A stretch of 64,000 nucleotides of DNA from Neotabrizicola shimadae. GTDB lineage: Bacteria; Pseudomonadota; Alphaproteobacteria; Rhodobacterales; Rhodobacteraceae. Positions within the stretch are counted from its first letter, which is position 1. Each line of letters starts with the position of its first letter. A model generated the notes under the pieces. The model was given only the letters and a program-made list of their open reading frames with translations, had not been told where the DNA came from and searched no databases. Where the stretch lies: positions 62,001-126,000 of the forward strand of contig NZ_CP069370.1 of the NCBI RefSeq assembly GCF_019623905.1. Reading direction: 5' to 3'. Positions 19,598 to 27,669 of the stretch are shown piece by piece. A program made the position numbers and the translations under genes.

Positions 19598-20844
19598 GCG
19601 ACCACCTCCATGGCTCCGATGATTGGCGGTTGGCCGTTCAGCACCTCGACCGAAAAGCCCGACAGCCGCTTGTAGTGCTCCGCATGGGCGGCAAGTTTTG
19701 CGCGCGGCAGGATCGGTTCCAGATCGTCGAACACGCCGCCGCACAGGTCCTCGACCATTTGCATCACCGCGTCCGGGCCCTTGCCGCGGTTGGCGCGCAA
19801 AATGCCCTCTGCCCTTGGGCGCATCACGGCCTCGTAGGCCAGAAGGGCGTCGCGGGTGGTCCCGTGATCGCGGACCGCTGCGCCAAGCTTTCGGGCGTCG
19901 ATGATCGCCTGTGTCGCGCCGTTCGAGCCGACCGGATAGGTGGCGTGGGCAGCATCGCCCATCAGCGTGACGCAGCCTTGCGTCCAGGAGGGAAGCGGCT
20001 CGCGGTCGACCATCGGGTATTCATAGACCACCCCCGACGCGCGGATCAGGCCGGGGCAATCGACCCAGCCGAAATCCCAGCCCTGGAAGGCCGGCAGGAA
20101 ATCCGCCTTGTCGGCCGGGCGGTTCCAGTCGCCCTTGGCAAGCACGCGGGCAGGGTCCACCCGCATCTCGGCAATCCAGTTGATCGTGGCGAGGCCCGTC
20201 TCCGGGTCTTCGGGCGTCAGGGGATAGGCCACAAACCGCTGGGTGTCATGGCCGGCGAGGAACATGGCATTGCCGCCCAGAAAATGCCGGCCGGGCGAGG
20301 TGCCGCGCCACATGATGGCGCCGTTCCAGATCGGTTCCCCTTCATGTGGCACCATCTGCTTGCGGATTGCCGAATGGATGCCGTCGGCGGCGATGGCCAG
20401 ATCGCCGGAAACCCGCCTGCCATCGGTCAGGATCAGCGTTGCGCTCCGATCATCCGTTTCGAACCCGGCAACAGCCGCATCCGTTTCGACCACCTCGCCC
20501 GCCCGGTCCTGCAACGCCTTCAGGAGCAGCATCTGGAACTGTCCGCGATGCAGCGAGAATTGCGGCCAGGCATAGCCCGCGGCCAGCCCGCGCGGCTCGA
20601 CCCAGATGGGCAGGCCGGTCTTGGTGTAGAAGCCGTACTGCCGGGTGCGGATGCCGATCCGGTCAAGTTCAGCCTCCAGTCCCAGGTCGAAGAGCTCTCG
20701 GACGGCATTGGGCTGGATGTTGATCCCGACGCCCAGGGGGCGAAGGCCGGCCACCCGTTCGTAGATGCGGAAGGGCAGGCCCAGCTGGTGCAGGGTCAGC
20801 CCCAAGGTCAGTCCGGCAATGCCTGCCCCGGCAATCAGGATCAT
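19594..20844 (-). CDS. PhzS-like FAD-dependent monooxygenase
   Basis: This 416-residue class A flavoprotein hydroxylase matches the PhzS group more closely than salicylate hydroxylases: IAGAGIAGLTLGLTLHQLG, RPLGVGINIQPNAV, FSLHRGQFQMLLLKAL, MWRGTSPG, YEYPMVDREPLPSW and LMGDAAHATYPVGSNGATQA. Such enzymes use NAD(P)H and O2 to hydroxylate or decarboxylate aromatic acids. Start MILIAGAG at 20844 puts the FAD motif at the N-terminus. It lies between two DUF3237 genes and under a TetR regulator, which suggests a dedicated aromatic or heterocycle pathway. No phenazine genes are present. Confidence 0.8.
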   Translation of the reverse strand: MILIAGAGIAGLTLGLTLHQLGLPFRIYERVAGLRPLGVGINIQPNAVRELFDLGLEAELDRIGIRTRQYGFYTKTGLPIWVEPRGLAAGYAWPQFSLHRGQFQMLLLKALQDRAGEVVETDAAVAGFETDDRSATLILTDGRRVSGDLAIAADGIHSAIRKQMVPHEGEPIWNGAIMWRGTSPGRHFLGGNAMFLAGHDTQRFVAYPLTPEDPETGLATINWIAEMRVDPARVLAKGDWNRPADKADFLPAFQGWDFGWVDCPGLIRASGVVYEYPMVDREPLPSWTQGCVTLMGDAAHATYPVGSNGATQAIIDARKLGAAVRDHGTTRDALLAYEAVMRPRAEGILRANRGKGPDAVMQMVEDLCGGVFDDLEPILPRAKLAAHAEHYKRLSGFSVEVLNGQPPIIGAMEVVA

Positions 20845-20861
20845 CTCTCTCCCACGCCCGC

Positions 20862-21347
20862 TCAGACGGGCGCCTCCCATAGCTCGATATAGACATGCGC
20901 CTCGTCGCCGGCTTCGGCCAGTGCCGTGCCGAAATAGACGGCATCCCCCAGGGCCCGGTGCGGCCCGTCGGCAACCTCAAGGACAGCCCGTGTGCGGCCG
21001 GCATAGCTGCCATCGGGTTGCGGGACCATGCGACCGGCATTGGTGACCATGATGGGGGTGCCGTCGTCGAGCTCCAGGCAATAGCGGGCCTCGATCTCGT
21101 AGGCGCCATCGGGCAGCAGGACGGCAAAATCCGCACCACCGGGAAGGATGCGCGCCGACCAACCGGCGCCGCGCGCCACGCCCCCTTCGATGGGAAACAT
21201 GGCGCGGACCTTGCCGTTGCCCGTGGCAAACTCCAAGGCCGGCCCAAGATCGGCGCGGATCACGCAGGCCCGCCGGACCATTGGCTGACCCGGCGAAGTT
21301 CGGGCGCCAAGTGACGTGATGTCCTCGACCGGAACGTCAGGCGGCAT
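20862..21347 (-). CDS. DUF3237 domain protein (first copy of operon)
   Basis: This 161-residue DUF3237 protein (ALEFATGNGKVRAMFPIEGG, GWSARILPGGADFAVLL, YCLELDDGTPIMVTNAG) is distinct from the copy at 19157, sharing the family pattern but little exact sequence. It is the first gene of a three-gene minus-strand operon, with the monooxygenase starting 17 bp downstream. AAGGA precedes the ATG. Function unknown. Confidence 0.75.
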   Translation of the reverse strand: MPPDVPVEDITSLGARTSPGQPMVRRACVIRADLGPALEFATGNGKVRAMFPIEGGVARGAGWSARILPGGADFAVLLPDGAYEIEARYCLELDDGTPIMVTNAGRMVPQPDGSYAGRTRAVLEVADGPHRALGDAVYFGTALAEAGDEAHVYIELWEAPV

Positions 21348-21413
21348 TCTGTGTCCTTCCTTTCCTGATTGCCGGCGCCCGGGCCGGCCCTTTGGGCTGT
21401 GGCATCCGCACGC

Positions 21414-22094
21414 TCACGCCCGCGACTCCTTCCGCCGGGGATGATCGACGCAGGCATCGGTGAAAAGCAACCGGATGAGAGGCGCGAACTGCGCCTGCAG
21501 AACGGCCTCGTGTTCGGCCAGGGTCCGCTCTTCAGATGTGATCAACTGGATGAAGCAGGGCATCCAGCGATCGATCAGCAGCTCGGCCAGGAACTCGGGC
21601 GGGCAGTCGCGCCCGGCCCTTGTCTGCAGGTCAAGCTCGCTCAGGAACCCGGCGAGGAACATCTTCAAGGCGTCGGAGACATTTCGGTACTCGCGCGACA
21701 GGGCGGTGTCGGGCTGCCGGATGGCCGCGGCTTCCGCATGGCGCCAGACACGTTTCCCCGCCACATCCAGGGTTCGCGACGACACGCGAAGGAACAGGGC
21801 GACGACCAGGCTGACCAGATCGGCCCCGTCCTGCCATTGCTGGCCCCTGTCGCGTTCGCGTGCTTCCCGGGTCCCCTCCGAGATCATCGCGATGAGGATC
21901 CCGTCCTTCGATCCGAAATAGTTGAAGAGGGTCGGCGCGGACACCTCCGCGGCTGCGGCGATGTCGGCCATCGTCGTGGCGTCGATGCCCTGTGCCGCGA
22001 ACAGCTCCCTCGCGGCCGCGATGATCTCGTCCCGCCGCCGGGCCTTCTTTCTATCGCGCAGGCCGGGCTTGGCGCTGTCTGCCAGGTATTCCAT
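21414..22094 (-). CDS. TetR family transcriptional regulator
   Basis: This 226-residue regulator has an N-terminal TetR helix-turn-helix (RRRDEIIAAARELFAAQGID, then TTMADIAAAAEVSAPTLFNYF, GSKDGIL) and a variable C-terminal ligand domain of about 160 residues. It lies 66 bp upstream of the DUF3237/PhzS-like operon on the same strand and could be its autoregulated first gene. A short palindrome lies just upstream of its start. The ligand is unknown. Confidence 0.85.
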   Translation of the reverse strand: MEYLADSAKPGLRDRKKARRRDEIIAAARELFAAQGIDATTMADIAAAAEVSAPTLFNYFGSKDGILIAMISEGTREARERDRGQQWQDGADLVSLVVALFLRVSSRTLDVAGKRVWRHAEAAAIRQPDTALSREYRNVSDALKMFLAGFLSELDLQTRAGRDCPPEFLAELLIDRWMPCFIQLITSEERTLAEHEAVLQAQFAPLIRLLFTDACVDHPRRKESRA

Positions 22095-22480
22095 CCGACG
22101 TGGCCAGAATGATTGATATGATAAAAAGTTTTATGGAATGAACAAATTTGTCAATCCCCTTTGGGGCATTCGCAAGAGTGACCGCGGTGATGATGCCGAA
22201 TGGGACACCACAGCCCTGACAGCCGCGCACGTTCACCGCCCCGATCACACGAGAGGTGGAACGAAAGATGGCGCGCGGGTGAGCCGAAGCTGCCGCGGTA
22301 CGGGCCATTCCGACACGACGGAACGGGAAATGTTCCGACGTGAGAGTCGCGGAAAGCCGCAGCATGCGCCGACCTGCAAGCGCAGGCGGATCAGGGAAGC
22401 GGGAAAAGCAGACACACTGGCGGCTCAGCGCAGTGACCGACCAGTCATGTCCGTAGCATTCCATCAGTTTTTCATGGCAA
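22095..22480. other. Intergenic region upstream of tetR with a palindrome
   Basis: This 386-bp stretch between the TetR start and the left island boundary has no supported gene. At 22121-22134 it contains the palindrome ATAAAA-AG-TTTTAT, 27 bp upstream of the TetR start, in an AT-rich patch suited to a promoter and TetR operator. The rest shows nothing recognisable. Confidence 0.4.
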
Positions 22481-22527
22481 ATGGTGCTGCAAGAGAGGAT
22501 TGAACTCTCGACCTCTCCCTTACCAAG
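22481..22527. repeat. Left attachment-site repeat (orphan 3' part of tRNA-Thr)
   Basis: These 47 bases are identical to 42497-42543. On the minus strand they correspond to the tRNA-Thr 3' half, from within the anticodon to the encoded CCA end. Beyond 22527 the match to the tRNA stops, so no functional tRNA is encoded here. Confidence 0.85.
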
Positions 22528-22687
22528 AAACAGGTCTCTCGTCAACCTGTTGATTTATTTGCAATAAATCACTCCCTGACCAATCCCTATTGACGGTTTG
22601 GCCAGGGTGGTTGCGTATTGCAAGGTTTAGCGAACCAAAGGGCATCCCTTTGCGTAAGGCGCGTTGCTTGCTGGCTCTGGTGCCGCG

Positions 22688-22861
22688 ATGCCAAGTGGTA
22701 GCCAGTTGAACCCGGCTTTGAGCCGCTTGCCCGACGCCTCGCCTGACGATCCCTGGCACCGCGCGCCCGTGCAGCCCACGCCGCGCCACTGGAACCTCTC
22801 TGCCGTGCTGGCGGTGCCGATCATCTTCGCCGCCGGTGTGCTGGTTGGGATGGTGATGTGA
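22688..22861 (+). CDS. Small single-span membrane protein, phage-like
   Basis: This is a 57-residue protein with a polar, proline-rich first half and one C-terminal membrane segment (LSAVLAVPIIFAAGVLVGMV). Its stop overlaps the next ATG as TGATG, so it was once coupled to the methyltransferase-like relic that follows, an arrangement seen in prophages. I do not recognise a function. It may be intact but is surrounded by decayed genes. Confidence 0.4.
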   Translation: MPSGSQLNPALSRLPDASPDDPWHRAPVQPTPRHWNLSAVLAVPIIFAAGVLVGMVM

Positions 22862-23445
22862 TGCGCGTGCTTGTCGCCTGCGAATACTCGGGCCGGGTGA
22901 GAGCCGCGTTCCTTGCTCGCGGGCACAACGCATAGTCATGCGATCTTCTGCTAACCAAAGCTCCCGGCCCTCACTGCCAGGGGGACACACGCGACGGGCT
23001 TGGCGATCGGTGGGATTTGATGATTTGCCACTCGCCCTGAACTGACCTTGCTGTCAGCGGGGTGCGGCACTTCGAAGCCCAACGCGCGGAAGGGCGGCAG
23101 CAAGCGGCGCTCGACTTTGTGTGGCTCCTGTTCCACCCGCCTGTTCCGCGCATCGCGCTGGAAAACCCGGTCAGCATCATTGGCAGCGCAATCCGCAAGC
23201 CTGACCAGATCATTCAGCCATGGCAATTCGGGCACCGCGAAATGACGGCGACTTGTCTGTGGCTCAAGGGTCTGCCGCCGTTGGTGCCCACCGATATTGT
23301 CGGGCCACCGCCTGTTGGCCGCATAGAGAGCCGGTCATGGGAGGTTGTCCACCGCATGCCGCCCGGCCCGGATCGATGGAAGGCCAGGAGCCGCACATGT
23401 CTAGGCACCGCCGCCGCGATGGCCGCACAATGGAGCCTGACATGA
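22861..23445 (+). pseudogene. Phage DNA methyltransferase-like protein, decayed
   Basis: Three blocks of one protein are visible. The N-terminus MRVLVACEYSGRVRAAFLA runs into a stop near 22935. A short middle block, GDTRDGLGDRWDLMICHSP, ends in a stop near 23037. The C-terminal part, from about 23062, reads IALENPVSIIGSAIRK, IQPWQFGHREMTATCLW and LKGLPPLVPTDIV. Intact phage homologues have about 200-230 residues with these blocks in the same order, and much of the region between the first two blocks is missing. The family assignment is from recall of such phage proteins, so the enzymatic label is tentative. Confidence 0.6.
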
Positions 23446-23947
23446 CCGATTGGACGAAAGACGATGGCGGGCCGCGCCCGGTGGAGCCGGAACGCCGCGC
23501 CAATGCACCTTCGAAAAGGGCGGCATCTATTGCGAGTGGGTCGCGGCCACCCCGCAGGCATATCTCGATGCCTTGGCCGCCAAGGACGCTGAGACAACGC
23601 GGCGGACAGGGCCCCTTTGCCTCTCGTGCCGCCGGGTTTTGCCGGACTCACGTGATCGCCCTCAGTCGCCACAGGATTGCCCCTCGCCCTATGCTTGCAC
23701 CATCGGCATGACCGTCGAGGAGGCATGGGCACATTGTTGGAAGATTGCACATGACCAGCCCGCCGAGAGCGCCCGGCTGATCCGCGGGCGTGACGCCGCC
23801 GAGGCGTGCTGCCGGTTTCGTCGACACGAAGACAGGATGGTGACCAAGGAACTGGGGAGTGGATGCGACGAGACGGAAGTTCAGCCATGGGTTCAGGCTC
23901 GGGGCCGTAGGGCTGGTAACGGACTGGGGCGTCGCGGTGGCGCAGGC
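23443..23947 (+). pseudogene. Prophage gene remnants
   Basis: MTDWTKDDGGPRPVEPE starts at 23443, as many phage proteins do. Readable segments then switch frame: FEKGGIYCEWVAATPQAYL and MTVEEAWAHCWKIAHDQP lie in the +1 frame. The stretch then runs in frame into the transposase fragment, so the long open frame 23450-24298 is a chimera, not a gene. No function can be given. Confidence 0.4.
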
Positions 23948-24298
23948 CACCCGATCCGCTTCTTCATGACAGCGGGCCGGGTCAGCGACTACACGGGTGC
24001 GGTAGCCATGTGGGGCGGCCTGCCGAAGGCGGAATGGCTGCTGGCCGACGGGGGCCATGAAGCCAATGGGTTCAGAGATGCGTTGAAGGAGAAGGGGGTT
24101 AGGCCCTGCAGCCCAGGCCTGAAGTCACGCAGCGAACCCGTAAAGCACGATGAACGCCGCTACAAACGTCCCAACAGGATCGAAATCATGTTCGGAAGGC
24201 TCAACGATTGGCGAAGGGTCGCCCCACGCGAAGACCGATGCCCGAAGGTCTCTCCATCCGCCGTAGCCTTCGCTGCCACCGTCATGTTCTGGCTTTGA
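23945..24298 (+). pseudogene. IS5-type transposase, 3' (C-terminal) fragment
   Basis: About 117 codons match the C-terminal half of IS5-group DDE transposases: PIRFFMTAGRVSDYTGA, LPKAEWLLADGGHEANGF, RYKRPNRIEIMFGRLNDWRR and AVAFAATVMFWL before the stop. The expected LLADRGYDAD has become LLADGGHEAN, and other changes suggest decay. The N-terminal half is absent here. A matching type of N-terminal fragment occurs at 41905, in the same orientation, at the other end of the island cargo. Confidence 0.75.
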
Positions 24299-24629
24299 AA
24301 CGAGAACCAGTCCTGTCCCCAAGATGTATGTCCAGACAGCTTGACGTCCGTGTGCGATCGTCGCGGAATCTAAGAGCGCGGCGGCGGATGGGATCGCGTT
24401 CTAAGTGCGGTGAATATTTTGGCAGACGATGGTGCGGAATCCCGCCGCAGTGCCGCAAACTTGGTCTTTGCAAAAGTTTTGTGTCGGCCTAGGCCCTGAT
24501 TCTACAAGAGTTTCGTCAGAAACTTGTTGCTGGCTGCCCTGCCCGAGGTTAACAGAAACCTAATCGAGAGTTGGCGGAATAGCGGTCGAGCGAATCGACC
24601 TGGATTGGTCCTTTGTCGGAGTTGTATCC
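24299..24629 (+). promoter_or_regulatory. Upstream region of the RTX gene
   Basis: This 331-bp gap between the IS fragment and the RTX gene has no gene that I can support. It must contain the RTX promoter. GGAG at 24618-24621 lies 8 bp before the ATG and is a good ribosome binding site. No clear -35/-10 pair or long palindrome stands out. Confidence 0.4.
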
Positions 24630-25736
24630 ATGGCAGTAGACGAATACTCGAGCATTTCCGACGTACGGGCGGGCATAAGCAACCTGGTTCCTTTCGGAGC
24701 CATCGTTGATCGGATCCTTGGTGAGCTGTCCGTCACGGATGGCGAACCCATCTCCATCGACACCCTGGGGCCGGGGGATGCGAAGGCTCCTGAGAGCGAT
24801 ATGGTTGTGTGGCAGCGGGCCGACGGCACGATCGCCATCAGCGTGACAGGCTCTGACAACCGTTACACCTTCGGCACGCAATCCGATGACACCGTTCTTT
24901 CGAATGGAATGGTGAACGATCTGGTCATGCTTGGCGGCGGCAAGGACATCGCGCTGGGTGGATCAGGAAACGATTCGCTTTACGGTGGGAATGGACGAGA
25001 CGTCCTGTTTGGCCAGGATGGCGATGACCAGATATATGGCGGCAATGGAAACGACGCCCTGTCCGGTGGCGCCGGGGCTGATGCGCTTTATGGTGGCGTC
25101 GGGGTCGATCGTCTGTATGGCGACGAAGGGGCTGACACGCTCTATGGCGGCGACGGTGCAGACGCGCTGTTCGGCGGGGGTGGTTCCGACCAGATGTACG
25201 GCGGTGGGGATGGCGACCGGATGAGCGGCGGCGACCAGTCTGACGTGATGTTCGGTGGCGCCGGAAGCGACACAATGTGGGGTGATGGCGGCCTGGATAC
25301 ACTATATGGTGGGTCCGGAATGGATACCCTGTCGGGCGGTGACGGCAGTGACTTGTTGTTCGGCGCCGCCGATGACGACCTGCTGCGTGGTGATGCCGGT
25401 CTCGACACCCTGTATGGCGGCGGCGGGAACGACACGTTGTACGGTGGTCTTGGGGCCGATGCTCTTTACGGCGGCGCAGGCAATGATCTGCTGGTCGGCG
25501 GTGGCGCTTCTGACAGCCTGTTGGGTGCTGATGGTGACGACAGATTCCTGGCTGGGGCGGGCGATACCGTCAGCGGCGGGGCCGGCTTCGATATTGTGGA
25601 GATCGGCGCCCAGGAATCCGATGTGACCGTAACGACAGTGGGCGCGCGGACATTCATCACCTTCTCGGACGGATCGATCGTCACTGTCCAAGGCGTCGAG
25701 CAGATCGACTTCGATGACGACGATCTGAGCCTCTAG
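24630..25736 (+). CDS. RTX calcium-binding repeat protein, predicted type I secretion substrate
   Basis: This 368-residue acidic protein has an N-terminal non-repeat part (1-95) and about 24 RTX-type nonapeptides (GGxGxDxLx) from about residue 100 to 320. Examples are GGSGNDSLYGGNGRDVLFG and GGGGNDTLYGGLGADALYG. The C-terminus is non-repetitive (TFITFSDGSIVTVQG, then QIDFDDDDLSL), with the acidic, hydrophobic tail typical of type I secretion signals. No catalytic domain is visible, so a structural, adhesive or surface-layer role is more likely than a toxin or protease. The repeats are mirrored at DNA level as degenerate 27-bp units. Type I exporter genes lie 12 kb away in the same island. Confidence 0.85.
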   Translation: MAVDEYSSISDVRAGISNLVPFGAIVDRILGELSVTDGEPISIDTLGPGDAKAPESDMVVWQRADGTIAISVTGSDNRYTFGTQSDDTVLSNGMVNDLVMLGGGKDIALGGSGNDSLYGGNGRDVLFGQDGDDQIYGGNGNDALSGGAGADALYGGVGVDRLYGDEGADTLYGGDGADALFGGGGSDQMYGGGDGDRMSGGDQSDVMFGGAGSDTMWGDGGLDTLYGGSGMDTLSGGDGSDLLFGAADDDLLRGDAGLDTLYGGGGNDTLYGGLGADALYGGAGNDLLVGGGASDSLLGADGDDRFLAGAGDTVSGGAGFDIVEIGAQESDVTVTTVGARTFITFSDGSIVTVQGVEQIDFDDDDLSL

Positions 25737-25743
25737 TGCAATG

Positions 25744-25773
25744 AGCCGCCTTCCGATTGGGAGGCGGCTTTCC
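25744..25773 (+). terminator. Terminator after the RTX gene
   Basis: An 11-bp stem, AGCCGCCTTCC (25744-25754) with GGGAGGCGGCT (25759-25769) and loop GATT, starts 7 bp after the RTX stop codon. It contains one G-T pair and a short T-rich tail (TTCC). It probably ends most RTX transcripts before the glycosyltransferase genes. Confidence 0.65.
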
Positions 25774-25815
25774 ATTGTGGTTATGGGTGAAGTTTAGTTT
25801 GCAAGACGCAGCTAT

Positions 25816-27669
25816 ATGCCTTCAGGTCGAGACGAATCCGTAATACGCCGACGCGAAATTCTTCTAGATTCGCTCATAACTCTGCAATCTGCCATTGAGG
25901 TGGACACAGGCGCTGCTTCGAGCATACTTCTTAAGCGCGCGCGAATCCTGATTGCGCTGGAGAAGTTTGAACTTGCCCGTCGTGACATCAGTTCTGCGCT
26001 TGCATCCGATCCTCTGGACCCTGAATTGCTTGCTTTGTCCTGCTTTGTGAGCAGAACTGAGACCATTGAGCCTGGCGAGCCCCTGTTTCCTGCCCATGAC
26101 CACGCGGTGGAATTACTGCGCAGCCTATTCGCCACTCCGGTCCAGAGGACCGCGGCACTTTCGGCGCTTGATCCCGGCAAGTTGCCTCTGGTTGTGGACT
26201 GTGACCTGAGCGTGACGAAACGGCTGACCTTCGTTCAGAGAACCGGAGACCAGGTGAGACTGTCGGGAGGGGCCGCCAATGACTTTCCTCAGCCGCTGGG
26301 AAAGGGCATGGCGGGCGGTGTCGCCGTCTTTGCAGTAGATTATTTTCTGGAGCGATCTGCCGAGGAAGACCGGTCTGTGGACATCGTGGCGAACGACGTC
26401 GCGAAGTCCGTTCGAGTTCCGGCGCTGATGGGGCGGTGCACGATGCCCGTTGCAACCGGTGACGAGGAGCGATCTGTCTGGATCATTGTTCCGGTTCGGG
26501 ATGGCGGCACAGCACTGGAGGCATGTCTAGAGACGGTTCTTTCCGCCTTGGATGATGTGCAGGGAAGCTGTCTGGTTATCGTCGACGACGGATCGCAGCA
26601 AGAGGCCACGCGCCGACTTCTTGAAGAGGTTGCGCGCCGGCCTGATGTCAGGCTGCTTCGCACCGCTGGGGCCTGTGGCTTTACCGCTGCAGTGAACCTG
26701 GGTCTATGCGCCGTGGGGCAGGGGCCGGTGCTTTTGCTGAACTCGGACACATGGTTGCCGTCAGGTGTGCTGCGGCGCCTGCTGGCGCATTTGGATGACG
26801 ACGGCATCGGCACTGTGACCCCGCTGTCCAACGATGCAGGCGGTTTCTCTCTGTGTGGCCCCGGTCGCCGCTGTGCGATGCCGCCGCCTGACATCTGCGT
26901 TCGGCTGGCGGATGCGGCTTGGGCAGGTCATCGCGGGAAAGCCATTGATGTTCCTAACGGGAATGGCTTCTGCATGTTGATATCGGCCTCGTGTTTGCAC
27001 GAGGTGGGTGCCCTGTCCGGGCATTATGACAGCGGCTACTATGAGGAAGTCGACTTCTGCCTGCGCGCCGGCCGTCTTGGGTTCAGGAATGTTGCCGCCG
27101 CCGACTGCTTTGTGGGGCATGTTGGATCGGTCTCTTACGGTTCGGCCAAGACGAGGCTGGTTGCTGCCAATCGGCGGCGGCTGGCGCGGCGGTTTCCCGA
27201 CTATGGCAGCAAATACGAGGCCTTCGTCGCAACAGACCCTCTTGAGCCGGTCAGGGCGTCTCTGCTGGCTGCGGTAGCCGCTGACTGGCAGCCCGTGCGG
27301 ACGGAAGAGGCGCCGCAGGATCTGATGGATTTCGAACTGCCCGATGGACCGAGTGACCCGCTTCCGGTTCCAGTTTCCGTGCGACGATTGCCGGCGGCGC
27401 TGCGCAACCGCAGTTTCGAGCGGCTTCGCCTAGTGCCGGAGGCACGCTTGTCGGCGTTGGGGCTTCGGCTTCGTCCGCGCCTTGGACTTGCGGCGGATTG
27501 GCAGGAAGGTCGGTGGGAACTGCGTTTGGGCACGGTTGAGGACGGGCCTATCGCGAGCCTTTCTTGCCGGGAAGCCGAATCGGAAGACTTCCGGTCGTTC
27601 GAGTCCTTGGTTCTTTCAAGCCTGACGAACGGCGAAACCCGCGGCTTCGGCGATGCCGTTCCGATCTGA
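25816..27669 (+). CDS. Glycosyltransferase family 2 with N-terminal helical domain
   Basis: This 617-residue cytoplasmic enzyme transfers an activated sugar. Residues 1-100 look like helical repeats (LLKRARILIALEKFELARRD). The GT-A domain spans about 218-450: VWIIVPVRDGGTALEACLET, CLVIVDDGSQQEATRRLLEE, VLLLNSDTW with the metal-binding region, and the YYEEVDFCLRAGRLGFRN acceptor motif. A C-terminal extension of about 150 residues is unrecognised. The next glycosyltransferase overlaps by 17 bp. Likely job: building a surface glycan, or a glycan on the RTX protein. Donor and acceptor are unknown. Confidence 0.8.
   Translation: MPSGRDESVIRRREILLDSLITLQSAIEVDTGAASSILLKRARILIALEKFELARRDISSALASDPLDPELLALSCFVSRTETIEPGEPLFPAHDHAVELLRSLFATPVQRTAALSALDPGKLPLVVDCDLSVTKRLTFVQRTGDQVRLSGGAANDFPQPLGKGMAGGVAVFAVDYFLERSAEEDRSVDIVANDVAKSVRVPALMGRCTMPVATGDEERSVWIIVPVRDGGTALEACLETVLSALDDVQGSCLVIVDDGSQQEATRRLLEEVARRPDVRLLRTAGACGFTAAVNLGLCAVGQGPVLLLNSDTWLPSGVLRRLLAHLDDDGIGTVTPLSNDAGGFSLCGPGRRCAMPPPDICVRLADAAWAGHRGKAIDVPNGNGFCMLISASCLHEVGALSGHYDSGYYEEVDFCLRAGRLGFRNVAAADCFVGHVGSVSYGSAKTRLVAANRRRLARRFPDYGSKYEAFVATDPLEPVRASLLAAVAADWQPVRTEEAPQDLMDFELPDGPSDPLPVPVSVRRLPAALRNRSFERLRLVPEARLSALGLRLRPRLGLAADWQEGRWELRLGTVEDGPIASLSCREAESEDFRSFESLVLSSLTNGETRGFGDAVPI

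Noticed and set aside
22481-22527. A second functional tRNA-Thr gene
   Set aside because: Only the 3' part is present. The D-arm, 5' acceptor strand and half of the anticodon stem are missing.
22051-22545. 164-codon minus-strand frame spanning the island boundary
   Set aside because: It reads through the attachment repeat and the TetR start region, and has no homology or ribosome binding site.
23450-24298. 282-codon open frame as an intact gene
   Set aside because: It joins phage remnants in shifting frames to the C-terminus of an IS5-type transposase, so it is a chance fusion.
24930-25590. Tandem DNA repeats as a possible CRISPR array or satellite
   Set aside because: The repeats are degenerate 27-bp units in frame with RTX nonapeptides and have no unique spacers.
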